Shown: positions 24,735-33,335 of the stretch, piece after piece
Layout: every line of letters starts with the position of its first letter
How positions within the stretch are numbered: the stretch's first letter is position 1
NCBI RefSeq assembly: GCF_019655435.1
Contig: NZ_BPFH01000002.1
Location: forward strand, 310,001-374,000
Direction of reading: 5' to 3'
Source of the DNA: Jannaschia pagri
GTDB taxonomy: Bacteria > Pseudomonadota > Alphaproteobacteria > Rhodobacterales > Rhodobacteraceae
Length of the DNA: 64,000 nucleotides
Program-made: the position numbers and the translations under genes
The notes under the pieces: generated by a model
What the model saw: the letters and a program-made list of their open reading frames with translations, nothing else
Database searches by the model: none
What the model was told of the DNA's origin: nothing

Positions 24735-25427
24735 ATGGTCCTATCCTTGCGCGATGTATCGCTGTCCCTCCAGGGCAACGCGGGCATTGTCGACATCCTG
24801 CACGGGATCTCTTTGGAGGTGACGGAACGGGAAACCGTCGGGTTGGTGGGGCCGTCGGGCAGTGGCAAGTCGTCTCTCCTCATGCTCATGGGCGGGCTGG
24901 AGCGCGCAACATCCGGGGCCGTCGAGGCCTTGGGCCGCGATCTGACTGAGATGGATGAGGATGCCCTCGCCCGCTTCCGCCGAGGACATATGGGGGTCGT
25001 CTTTCAATCCTTCCACCTGATCCCCACGATGACGGCCCTCGAAAATGTCGCCACACCGCTGGAGCTGGCCGGGGACAGCGACGCTTTTGACCGCGCTGCG
25101 GCAGAGTTGGAGGCCGTGGGATTGGGCCATCGCATCGGCCACTACCCCGCCCAGATGTCCGGCGGCGAGCAGCAACGCGTGGCCCTGGCCCGAGCCGCCG
25201 CGCCGCGCCCAGATATTCTCTTGGCAGACGAACCGACGGGTAACCTGGACCAATCCACGGGCGAAGCCATCATGGACCTGCTGTTCGGCCTGCGCGACCG
25301 CCATGGCGCGACGCTGGTTCTGGTGACGCACTCCCTAGACCTTGCCGCGCGCTGCGACCGCACGATCCGCCTTGTGGACGGTCGCCTCGACAGCGAAACG
25401 CGCCGGACGGCAGAGGCAGCGGAATGA
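24735..25427 (+). CDS. ybbA: ABC exporter ATP-binding protein, YbbA-like
   Basis: This 230-residue ATPase of the MacB/LolD-type group has Walker A at 39-46 (GPSGSGKS), the signature MSGGEQQRVALARA, Walker B ILLADEPTGNLD and the switch His in LVTHS. It energises the permease encoded 142 bp downstream. The ATG at 24735 with GAGG upstream is used; 24723 is also in frame. A substrate is not known for this family in bacteria. Confidence 0.9.
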   Translation: MVLSLRDVSLSLQGNAGIVDILHGISLEVTERETVGLVGPSGSGKSSLLMLMGGLERATSGAVEALGRDLTEMDEDALARFRRGHMGVVFQSFHLIPTMTALENVATPLELAGDSDAFDRAAAELEAVGLGHRIGHYPAQMSGGEQQRVALARAAAPRPDILLADEPTGNLDQSTGEAIMDLLFGLRDRHGATLVLVTHSLDLAARCDRTIRLVDGRLDSETRRTAEAAE

Positions 25428-25434
25428 TCCCTGC

Positions 25435-25457
25435 TTCGATGTTCCAAAAATATGCCA
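25435..25457 (+). repeat. Short intergenic repeat, TTCGATGTTCCA type, copy B
   Basis: TTCGATGTTCCA followed by AAAATATGCCA, seven bases after the ybbA-like stop. It is close to 20287-20310 in both sequence and placement. Confidence 0.5.
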
Positions 25458-25569
25458 AGACGGACCTTCCCGCTTGCCCAGCGATCTATGACCCTGGTGC
25501 CGGCGCGGCCCGGCAGGGCCGCGCCCCCGGTCGGACGGCGCAGGCCGTTCGAAACCAAGGGGCATTGCA

Positions 25570-28098
25570 ATGACCTGGCTGTCCCAAGCGGCCCGAATTG
25601 CCACGCGGGAGTTGCGTGGGGGCCTGGCCGGGTTTCGCATCTTCCTCGCCTGTCTAGCCCTTGGCGTGGCCGCCATTGCCGCCGTGGGCTCCGTGCGTGT
25701 TTCCATCACCGAAGGCTTGCAACGCGAGGGCCGTGTGATCCTGGGTGGCGATGCGGAGGTTGAGTTTAGTTACCGCTTCGCCACGGACCAGGAACTCGAC
25801 CTGTTGCGCAGCTTTGCCACCGAGGTTTCGGCAGCGGTCGATTTCCGCTCCATGGCGGCAACGGCACAGGGGCCAGACGCCGACCGCGCCCTGACCCAGG
25901 TTAAGGCCGTCGACGCCCTTTATCCGCTCACAGGCGCCGTGGCGTTGGAGCCGGACATTCCCCTGGCCGAAGCGCTCGCAGGGGACAGCGTGGTCGTGCA
26001 CCCGGTTCTGGCGGATCGCCTGGGACTAGAGATGGGCGACTCTCTCTGGCTCGGGACCAAGGCCTTCACCATCACGGCTCGGCTGATACGGGAACCCGAC
26101 GCCGGGGCAGCAGGGTTCGGCCTGGGACCGCGCACTCTGGTGCGGACCGAGGCTCTGGATGGATCCGGCTTGCTCAGTTCCGGCAGCCTGTTCGAGACCG
26201 ATTATCGCCTCACCCTGCCTCCCGAGACGACCGACGCCCAACTCGACGCGCTTGAGGTTCAGGTGGAGACTGCCTTCGCCGACGCAGGGGCCCGGTGGCG
26301 GGATCGGCGTAATGCCTCCCCGCAGGTCGCGCGGTTTGTAGACCGGATCGGCAGCTTCCTGGTGTTGGTCGGATTGGCCGGACTGGCCGTGGGGGGCGTC
26401 GGAGTCTCTGCGGCGGTGCGCGCCTATCTGGATCGCAAGACCCCCGTGATCGCCACCCTTAAGACTATCGGGGCCGAGGGCCGCACGATCTTCGCGGCCT
26501 ATTTGATGCAAATCGGGGTCCTCGCGGCGGTGGGCGTGGCCATCGGATTGGTCCTCGGCGCCATAATCCCCCTGCTGGCCGCCCCGTTCATTTCCACCCA
26601 GCTGCCTGTGCCCGTGGCATTCGGCATCCACGGCGGCCCATTGGCAGAGGCCGCGCTCTATGGCGCCCTGACCGCTCTGATCTTCACGCTTTGGCCCCTG
26701 GCTCGTACGGAACAGGTGCGCGCCGCATCACTGTTCCGGGACGCCTCCGGTCCCGCGCGCGGGTGGCCACGGAAACGCTACGTTGCGGCCCTTGCTGCTT
26801 CCGCAGTGATTCTGATCGGGGCGTCAGCGCTTTTGTCGGGCATCCCGCTTCTGGCGCTTTACGCCGCCGGGGCGATCCTGGTGGCCCTCGGTATCCTGGT
26901 GCTGGCCGCTTGGGGCGTGCGGGCGCTCTCCCGACGATTGGCCCGCACCGGAACCGCCCGTGGCACCCCATCGCTGCGCCTGGCCTTGGGCGCCGTCGGC
27001 GGGCCGGGTGGCGAGGCGACCGCGGTCGTCCTCTCCCTCGGGCTGGGTTTGACCGTCCTCGCGGCGGTTGGGCAGATCGACGCAAACATGCGCGCGGCCA
27101 TTGATCGGGATCTGCCCCAAGTGGCGCCCTCCTATTTCTTTGTGGACATTCAGCCGGACCAACTGCCGGGCTTCCTGGATCGGGTTGAAAACGACCCCGC
27201 CGTCAGTCGCGTAGACGCGGCCCCCATGCTGGGCGGCGTCGTACAGACCTTGGCGGGACGTCCAGCCGCCGACTTTGACCATTGGGTCACGCGCGGCGAC
27301 CGTCGCATCAGCTTTGCCGATAGCCTGCCGGAGGGCACGCGCATCACCGGCGGCACTTGGTGGCCGGAGGGCTACGACGGCCCGCCCCAGGTGAGCTTCG
27401 CCCAGGAGGAAGCCGACGAGCTTGGGGTTGAGATCGGTGATGAGGTCACCATGAACATCCTAGGCCGTGACCTTACCGCCACCGTTACCTCCTTCCGAGA
27501 GGTGGATTTTTCCACCGGCGGGATTGGCTTCGTGATGGTCTTCAACGAAGCCGCCCTGCGGGGCGCGCCCCACACCTGGTTGTCCACGGTCTACGCCACC
27601 CCAGAGGCCGAGGCCCAGATCCTGCGCGATGTGGCGGGCGATGCGCCGAACATCACGGCAGTACGGGTGCGCGATGCCATTGATTTGGTGACCGAGGCGC
27701 TATCGGCCCTCGCCGCCGCCACATCCTGGGGGGCTGGGGCGACCCTGTTGACCGGCTTTGTGGTCCTGATTGGGGCCGCAGCGGCGGGCGAGCGGGGGCG
27801 TGTGTTCGAAGCCTCTGTGCTCAAGACCCTGGGGGCCACACGGCGCACGATCTTGACCAGTTTTGCGATCCGATCCGCGCTTTTGGGCGCAGCGGCGGGC
27901 ATCGTTGCCATCATCGGCGGAGCTCTGGCGGGTTGGGGCGTTCTGACCTTCGTCATGGACGCGCCCTATGCCTTCGAGCCTCTGTCGGCCCTTGTCATCG
28001 TGGTTGGCGGCGCGCTGGCGACCTTGCTTGCCGGCTTGGCCTTCGCCTGGCGCCCCCTCGCCGCCCGCCCCGCGCGGGTGCTCAGGTCCCAAGACTAG
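25570..28098 (+). CDS. ybbP: ABC exporter permease, FtsX/YbbP-like
   Basis: This 842-residue inner-membrane protein has two FtsX-type units. An N-terminal helix (RIFLACLALGVAAIAAVGSV) precedes a large periplasmic domain, three to four helices follow around residues 255-370, a middle membrane region lies at 400-450, a second periplasmic domain follows, and three helices lie at the C-terminus (about 720-830). This matches E. coli YbbP. It pairs with the YbbA-like ATPase and, by gene position, with the TesA-like esterase. The function is unproven; lipid or ester export is a guess. Confidence 0.9.
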   Translation: MTWLSQAARIATRELRGGLAGFRIFLACLALGVAAIAAVGSVRVSITEGLQREGRVILGGDAEVEFSYRFATDQELDLLRSFATEVSAAVDFRSMAATAQGPDADRALTQVKAVDALYPLTGAVALEPDIPLAEALAGDSVVVHPVLADRLGLEMGDSLWLGTKAFTITARLIREPDAGAAGFGLGPRTLVRTEALDGSGLLSSGSLFETDYRLTLPPETTDAQLDALEVQVETAFADAGARWRDRRNASPQVARFVDRIGSFLVLVGLAGLAVGGVGVSAAVRAYLDRKTPVIATLKTIGAEGRTIFAAYLMQIGVLAAVGVAIGLVLGAIIPLLAAPFISTQLPVPVAFGIHGGPLAEAALYGALTALIFTLWPLARTEQVRAASLFRDASGPARGWPRKRYVAALAASAVILIGASALLSGIPLLALYAAGAILVALGILVLAAWGVRALSRRLARTGTARGTPSLRLALGAVGGPGGEATAVVLSLGLGLTVLAAVGQIDANMRAAIDRDLPQVAPSYFFVDIQPDQLPGFLDRVENDPAVSRVDAAPMLGGVVQTLAGRPAADFDHWVTRGDRRISFADSLPEGTRITGGTWWPEGYDGPPQVSFAQEEADELGVEIGDEVTMNILGRDLTATVTSFREVDFSTGGIGFVMVFNEAALRGAPHTWLSTVYATPEAEAQILRDVAGDAPNITAVRVRDAIDLVTEALSALAAATSWGAGATLLTGFVVLIGAAAAGERGRVFEASVLKTLGATRRTILTSFAIRSALLGAAAGIVAIIGGALAGWGVLTFVMDAPYAFEPLSALVIVVGGALATLLAGLAFAWRPLAARPARVLRSQD

Positions 28099-28663
28099 AG
28101 GTTCGATCAGACTTCGGAGGGGCGGGTGACGTCGCCCGGCGGCGTGTCTGAACGGCCAGAAGCACCCTCTGCGGTCTGTGCGATCCGTCGCGCCAACGCA
28201 TTGTGCCGACCGCTTGAGTCCGGGCGGCCCCTCCGGAGCCGATGTTTCTGGGTGAGATGTCCGAGAGTTCCATGGAACCAGGCCCTACTGCCGGGCCACC
28301 CGCAAACACCCAAACTCACCATAAGCGTGCACAAACCGAAAGGTCGCAGCCAAGCGGACATGGACTTCGTTTATCTGACCTCAGGCGCAGCAAGCCACTC
28401 CGCAGGGTGCTCCTCACGTCGCGAGGTCTTTTTGTCCCGGCACATGATATCGCCAGGTTCTTGGACCGATCCACGCATCCAAAACGCCGGATGGTTTTCG
28501 CAGCAGATCAGACACGCCAAACCTGCGCTATTGGCTGGTCCCGACCGCCCCGGCCCCGGTTCCATGCCCCTGCGCGTCCATCAAAGCACGCGCCGCTTCA
28601 CCCGCAAAACCGACGCCGGGGGTGTCGACCGAGGACAACGGCCACGTTGGACGAGGCCCCACG
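28099..28663. other. Gap of about 560 bp, nothing recognisable
   Basis: This lies between the permease stop and the terminator of the phytase-like gene. The frames here have no ribosome sites, no signal sequence and no family resemblance. I see no tRNA-like fold or repeat. Confidence 0.4.
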
Positions 28664-28698
28664 AAAAAACGGCCCGACGTGGGGAAGACGCCGAGCCG
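28664..28698 (-). terminator. Rho-independent terminator of the phytase-like gene
   Basis: On the minus strand a 10-bp stem (CGGCTCGGCG with CGTCGGGCCG, two G:U pairs) is followed by TTTTTT. It lies about 50 bp after the stop at 28748. Confidence 0.75.
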
Positions 28699-28747
28699 TG
28701 AGAGGGATGAGTGTAATGAAGACCTTAAATAGTCTTGGTGATGAAAG

Positions 28748-30895
28748 TCAGTTCAGCGGGACGGTGAACAACATCGTCTCGCCGGAATGGTCGTCGACGC
28801 CGTCATTGTCGGTCACGACATAGGCGGTACCATCCTCGGTAATCGCCAGGCCCTCGACCTTGTCCAGGACGTAGCCACCGGTGGAGGTCAGATCGTCGAG
28901 CAAGTCGCGCACGACCTCCTTCTCTACGACCGGCAAGTCACCGCCCAGCGGCGCGGGGGTCAGCCCGTCCAGGGCCACGCGGGTGATCTGCTTGACCTTC
29001 GCGGCCTGGCCGATCTGGTTGTCCCGCTCGATCAGATACAGGAACCCTTCGTGGGCCACGATCTCCGACAGGCCGACCCAGCCGGTCTCGGCGGCCTCGG
29101 TCGGGTAGTGGACGGCGCCCCATTCCTCGGTCTCCAGGTTATAGCTCACCAGCTTCACCATGCCCTTGGGATCGTCCTGCCATTCCCGCTGGATCGCGAT
29201 CCAAAGGGTGTCACCGACGCGGGTCACACCTTCCATCCCAAAGCGGCGTTCGACCGACAGCAGCTCTGCGGGCAGCGGGATCTCTGCCTCGATCTCCCCC
29301 TCAGCCGTCACGTGATAAAGCGCATGGGGAATGACCCGGTCCGTCCGCCCCTCAGAGGCCAACCAGAATCCGCCCTCCCCATCGGTGGCGATGCCTTCCA
29401 AGTCCAGCTTCTGCGCAGGCCGCCCAGCACGGGTGACATCCGTGGCTGCGACAATGCGCGCGGGTGTTTGGCTCGGGTCGATGGTGAAGATCCGCGGCTG
29501 GTAGCCATAAAAACTGTCGGAGACGGCATAGAGCAGGCCATCCTGGGCCACCATTCCGGACAAGGCGCCCCAACCGATCAACGCCTCCGCACCCTCAGAC
29601 GTCAGGTGGGGATAGACGACGGGGCCGTCCTGCATCTGGTAGATCATGACATGGGCGCGGGCACCGCCGTCTTCGATCAGGTCGCCTTCGTTCGCGGTCA
29701 CCAGCAAACCACGGTCTGCCAGCACAGCGTAGCCTTCGGGCCCAACGCCCGAGGGCAACAGCTGGGTCAGAACGGGAGCCGTCGGATCGGTCACATCATA
29801 GACGCCGACGATCGACCCACGCTCGGAGCCCACGAAAACCATGGGCGTGCCTCCGACGGTCGCGAAGGCCACGCTCTCCGGCTCGACGCCTTTCGCATCG
29901 GAGCGTTTGTCAGGGTAGTGGCCGATCTGAACGATGGCATGTTCGAAGGAGGTGCCGCTGTCCCAGATGACGTCGCCCTCCTGCGAGAAGATCGTCCATC
30001 CGCGCGAGCCGCCTTCGTAATCACCTTCGTTGGCGGTGGCGAAATGGGTGTCGTCGATCCATGTGACGGCATCCGGCTCCCGCAGACGGGCCGTCTGACT
30101 TTCGGTGAACAGAAGCGCGCCGCGTTCATCGGTGGCGTCGATCCCCTCCAGGTCTACGGACCCAGCCGAGAAATGGGACAGGACCTCCCCGGCGGAGGAC
30201 AGCACCACCATGTGATTGTTTTCCTGTAGAGTCACCACGACCTCGCCTTCGCCGTTGATGGCGACGAATTCAGGCTCCGGGTCCGAAGGGGCGACCTCGG
30301 CCAGACCCGTGATGTCGGCCACGCGCAGGCTGTCGCACTCCAGCAAGCCCTCGGAGGTCAGATCGACCATCACAACCGATCCGGCGGGCATCTGGGGGAT
30401 GATCCCGTCGTTCAGGTCCTCATCGCGCTCGTTCTCAATTGCCACGGCCAAGAACGATTGATCGGGGGCGACGGCCACCGCATCGGGCTGGCCCGGCAGG
30501 TCGCAGCGATCCACCTCAGTCTGATCGGCGATGTTCACCTCAACCAAGTAGCCCGACGGGTTGGTGAAGCTTTCGGAAGTATTCACACCCGCCAGGGCAA
30601 AGCCGCCAGCAACGGCGACGGAGGTCGGCTCGCCTTCCAGCGGCATGACGCCCAGGGGCTGCGGGTTGGCGGGGTCCGAGATGTCGATAAAGCCCAGCGC
30701 TTCCAGCGGGCTATCGGTATACACGAGTGTATCACCCGATGCGGCGATGATTTCCGGCGCCGTCTCGGTCGCGATATCCGTGCCCTCCGGCAGGTTGTCG
30801 GTCACTGCGAAGCTGGCGATCCGGTTGAAGCCTTCGGCCTGGGCCACGGTGGCTAAGGCGACGGCGCTGACGCTCACCATCAAAGTGCGGAACAT
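28748..30895 (-). CDS. Secreted phytase-like/esterase-like protein with beta-propeller domain
   Basis: This 715-residue exported protein has a Sec signal MFRTLMVSVSAVALATVAQA. The first 450 residues contain repeated segments typical of a beta-propeller (FIDISDPANPQPLGV, GVYDVTDPTAPVLTQLLPSG, VFVGSERGSIVG). The last 300 resemble the esterase-like domain of the phytase-like family (LDLEGIATDGEGGFWLASEG, KVEGLAITEDGTAYVVTDND). It probably cleaves a phosphoester outside the cytoplasm, though no catalytic residue can be named safely. The ATG at 30895 has GAGGGG upstream. Four PHO half-sites precede it, so it is probably induced by phosphate starvation. Confidence 0.85.
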   Translation of the reverse strand: MFRTLMVSVSAVALATVAQAEGFNRIASFAVTDNLPEGTDIATETAPEIIAASGDTLVYTDSPLEALGFIDISDPANPQPLGVMPLEGEPTSVAVAGGFALAGVNTSESFTNPSGYLVEVNIADQTEVDRCDLPGQPDAVAVAPDQSFLAVAIENERDEDLNDGIIPQMPAGSVVMVDLTSEGLLECDSLRVADITGLAEVAPSDPEPEFVAINGEGEVVVTLQENNHMVVLSSAGEVLSHFSAGSVDLEGIDATDERGALLFTESQTARLREPDAVTWIDDTHFATANEGDYEGGSRGWTIFSQEGDVIWDSGTSFEHAIVQIGHYPDKRSDAKGVEPESVAFATVGGTPMVFVGSERGSIVGVYDVTDPTAPVLTQLLPSGVGPEGYAVLADRGLLVTANEGDLIEDGGARAHVMIYQMQDGPVVYPHLTSEGAEALIGWGALSGMVAQDGLLYAVSDSFYGYQPRIFTIDPSQTPARIVAATDVTRAGRPAQKLDLEGIATDGEGGFWLASEGRTDRVIPHALYHVTAEGEIEAEIPLPAELLSVERRFGMEGVTRVGDTLWIAIQREWQDDPKGMVKLVSYNLETEEWGAVHYPTEAAETGWVGLSEIVAHEGFLYLIERDNQIGQAAKVKQITRVALDGLTPAPLGGDLPVVEKEVVRDLLDDLTSTGGYVLDKVEGLAITEDGTAYVVTDNDGVDDHSGETMLFTVPLN

Positions 30896-30937
30896 GCTGT
30901 ACCCCTCGTAAGTCTGCCGCGGCAATCTGCCCACGCC

Positions 30938-30977
30938 ATGACTTGGCAATGACGGTCCTGTAACGGTTCCATGACAG
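30938..30977 (-). promoter_or_regulatory. Two adjacent PHO boxes (four PhoB half-sites)
   Basis: Reading the minus strand, CTGTCAT, CCGTTAC, CCGTCAT and AAGTCAT follow one another with exactly 4 bp between them, giving an 11-bp period. This is the known PhoB box layout with CTGTCAT as consensus. The last half-site ends 42 bp before the start codon of the phytase-like gene; CAGATT eight bases further could be the -10. The divergent DUF1569 gene starts 37 bp from the other end. Confidence 0.75.
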
Positions 30978-31013
30978 GCTTTGCCCAAAAGCGCCGCGCT
31001 GCTAGGATGTGGC

Positions 31014-31535
31014 ATGAAACGACGCGACGCCCTGATCTTTACAGCCATTGGATGCGCCACCCTGACCGGAGCGGCAGCCTACGTCGTTCGACCAAGGGAC
31101 CATCCGCACCTGGACCTATCCGCGATCATAGACAGGTTGCAGGACACCCCTTTGGACGCCTTCGCGCCCAGCAGCAGTTGGAGCTTGGCGCGAACCTTCG
31201 ACCACCTCGCCCAAGGCGTCGAGTTCTCGATGACGGGCTATCCAGACCTGAGGTCGGCGGTGTTTCGCCATACGGTGGGCCCCTTGGCGTTTGCGGCCTT
31301 TCAGGCGCGCGGGGCCATGTCCCACGACACCGCAGACGTGATCCCCGGGGAGGTTGTGGAGGCCAATACGGCAGACATGGCCCGTGACCGTCTGATCCGG
31401 AGCCTTCGGGCCTTTGACGCCCATGACGAAGCCCCTGCCCCGCACTTTGCCTTTGGCGCCCTGGACAAGGCGCAATATGCCAAAGCCCATGCGATGCACA
31501 TCCACGATCATTTGGATGAGATGCGCAGCACCTGA
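31014..31535 (+). CDS. DUF1569 (DinB-like) protein with N-terminal signal
   Basis: A 173-residue protein beginning MKRRDALIFTAIGCATLTGAA, a twin-arginine-like or anchor segment, then the DUF1569 core (WSLARTFDHLAQGVEFSMTGYP and AHAMHIHDHLDEM). The His residues in DHLAQ and HIHDHL fit a DinB-type metal site. Function is unknown. It is divergent from the phytase-like gene, and the PHO boxes lie between them. Confidence 0.82.
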   Translation: MKRRDALIFTAIGCATLTGAAAYVVRPRDHPHLDLSAIIDRLQDTPLDAFAPSSSWSLARTFDHLAQGVEFSMTGYPDLRSAVFRHTVGPLAFAAFQARGAMSHDTADVIPGEVVEANTADMARDRLIRSLRAFDAHDEAPAPHFAFGALDKAQYAKAHAMHIHDHLDEMRST

Positions 31536-31581
31536 CGGCCCCGGTCTTTCGCCCATTCCTCCGCCCCGCTAGCGTACGAGC

Positions 31582-32523
31582 ATGGTGCGCTCCCTCCTAT
31601 CCAGGATCCTGTCCCTTTCCGTGTCGCTTGTGGTGGCGAGCATGGTCATTTTTCTGATGCTGCAGGCCGTACCCGGTGATCCGGCGGCGTTCATGTTGGG
31701 ACTGAACGCCCAGCCAGACACCATCGCAGCCCTCCGCGCGGACCTTGGGCTGGAGGGCAGTTTGGGCCAGAGATACCTCACCTGGGTCAAGGGCATGCTC
31801 GCCGGAGATTTCGGCCAATCCTATACCTACCGCGTGCCCGTGGCCGACCTTGTGGTCGACCGGATCGGGGTGTCGGCGCCTCTGGCGGTCTATGCTCTGA
31901 TCCTATCCGTTGTTCTTGCGGTGCCCATAGGCCTGATCGCAGCCAGCCGCCGTGGGGGCGCGGCGGATTGGGGGATGATGGGGGCGACGCAGTTGGGCAT
32001 CGCGATCCCCAACTTTTGGTTCGCCATGCTGCTGGTGCTGGTGTTTGCCGTCAAACTTCGCTGGGTCTCGGCGGGCGGGTTTCCGGGGTGGTCCGACCCA
32101 CTGGCTGCGATCAAGGCCTTAACCCTGCCCGCCATTGCCCTGGCCCTGCCCCAAGCCTCGATCCTGGCGCGCGTGTTGCGGTCCGCTGTCTTGGACACCC
32201 TGGATCAGGACTATATCCGCACGGCGCGGGCCAAGGGGCTGTCGCAGCGCGCGACGGTTGTCAGGCACGCGTTGCGAAACGCGGCCATTCCCGTTCTGAC
32301 CATCCTGGGGCTGCAGTTCAGCTTTCTGCTGGCGGGCGCGATCATCATCGAGAACGTGTTCTTCCTGCCGGGGTTGGGGCGCTTGATCTTCCAAGGGATC
32401 ACGCAACGGGATCTGATCGTCGTCCAGTCAGTCACTATGCTGCTGGTGTTTGCCGTGATCTGCGTGACGTTCTTGGTGGAACTCACCTATCTGCTTGCTG
32501 ATCCAAGGCTGCGCCGCAGGTGA
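31582..32523 (+). CDS. Peptide-type ABC transporter permease, DppB family
   Basis: This 313-residue inner-membrane permease of the oligopeptide/dipeptide/nickel group has six hydrophobic helices and the EAA-like loop RTARAKGLSQRATVVRHALRNA near residue 215. Its stop overlaps the beginning of the second permease frame, and the genes form one operon with the ATPase. It starts 46 bp after the DUF1569 stop with no clear ribosome site. Confidence 0.9.
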   Translation: MVRSLLSRILSLSVSLVVASMVIFLMLQAVPGDPAAFMLGLNAQPDTIAALRADLGLEGSLGQRYLTWVKGMLAGDFGQSYTYRVPVADLVVDRIGVSAPLAVYALILSVVLAVPIGLIAASRRGGAADWGMMGATQLGIAIPNFWFAMLLVLVFAVKLRWVSAGGFPGWSDPLAAIKALTLPAIALALPQASILARVLRSAVLDTLDQDYIRTARAKGLSQRATVVRHALRNAAIPVLTILGLQFSFLLAGAIIIENVFFLPGLGRLIFQGITQRDLIVVQSVTMLLVFAVICVTFLVELTYLLADPRLRRR

Positions 32524-32531
32524 GGGGCGGG

Positions 32532-33335
32532 ATGCTCATCGGGGCCGTCTTGACGGCCCTCTTCGCGGGGGCGGCGCTGCTGTCGCTCGTCTGGGTGCCC
32601 CATGACGTGGCGCGCTTGGACATTGCGGCGCGCCTGTTGCCTCCGTCCCCGGCTCACCCCTTGGGCACCGACCACTTTGGCCGTGACATGCTGTCCATGT
32701 TGATGGAGGGCGCGCGAACCTCCATTGCGGTGGCGCTGGTGGCTGTTGGGATCGGCCTTGGTCTGGGCGTGCCCCTCGGGCTCTGGGCGGCAGCGGCACG
32801 GGGGACGTGGCTGGACGACGTGATCATGCGCGGCAACGACCTGATCTTTGCTTTTCCCTCGCTCGTCATCGCGATCCTCATCACCGCCGTCTTCGGCCCG
32901 AGCGCGGTCAACGCCATCCTGGCCATTGGCATTTTCAATATCCCAGTCTTTGCGCGCGTGGCCCGGGGCGCGGCGCTGCCGATCTGGACGCTTGACTATG
33001 TGATGGCGGCCCGGGTGGCCGGGAAAGGCAAAGCCCGCATCAGCACGGAGCACGTTCTGCCCAATATCACCAATCTGCTGATCGTTCAGGCCACGATCCA
33101 GTTCTCCCTGGGTATCCTGGCGGAGGCCGCGCTGTCCTACGTGGGGCTTGGGGCGCAGCCGCCCACGGCAAGCTGGGGCCGGATGTTGGCGGACGCGCAA
33201 ACCATGATCTACACGGAGCCGCAGCTGGCCGTTCTACCGGGCCTAACCATCGTCGGTATGGTGCTGGGGCTGAACCTGCTGGGCGATGGCCTGCGAGACC
33301 ACTTGGACCCTCGCCTGAGACGGCGGGCTCCATGA
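32532..33335 (+). CDS. Peptide-type ABC transporter permease, DppC family
   Basis: This 267-residue second permease has a short N-terminal helix followed by HPLGTDHFGRDMLSMLMEGART, the DppC signature, and the loop ARVAGKGKARISTEHVLPN. The ATG at 32532 with GAGGGGCGG upstream is preferred to an in-frame GTG at 32520. Its stop overlaps the start of the ATPase gene (ATGA at 33332). Confidence 0.9.
   Translation: MLIGAVLTALFAGAALLSLVWVPHDVARLDIAARLLPPSPAHPLGTDHFGRDMLSMLMEGARTSIAVALVAVGIGLGLGVPLGLWAAAARGTWLDDVIMRGNDLIFAFPSLVIAILITAVFGPSAVNAILAIGIFNIPVFARVARGAALPIWTLDYVMAARVAGKGKARISTEHVLPNITNLLIVQATIQFSLGILAEAALSYVGLGAQPPTASWGRMLADAQTMIYTEPQLAVLPGLTIVGMVLGLNLLGDGLRDHLDPRLRRRAP

Noticed and set aside
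24135-24949. Plus-strand frame over the tesA gene
   Set aside because: Antisense to tesA with its clear GDSL motif.
28787-30229. 480-residue open frame on the plus strand
   Set aside because: Antisense to the phytase-like gene; no ribosome site or family motif.
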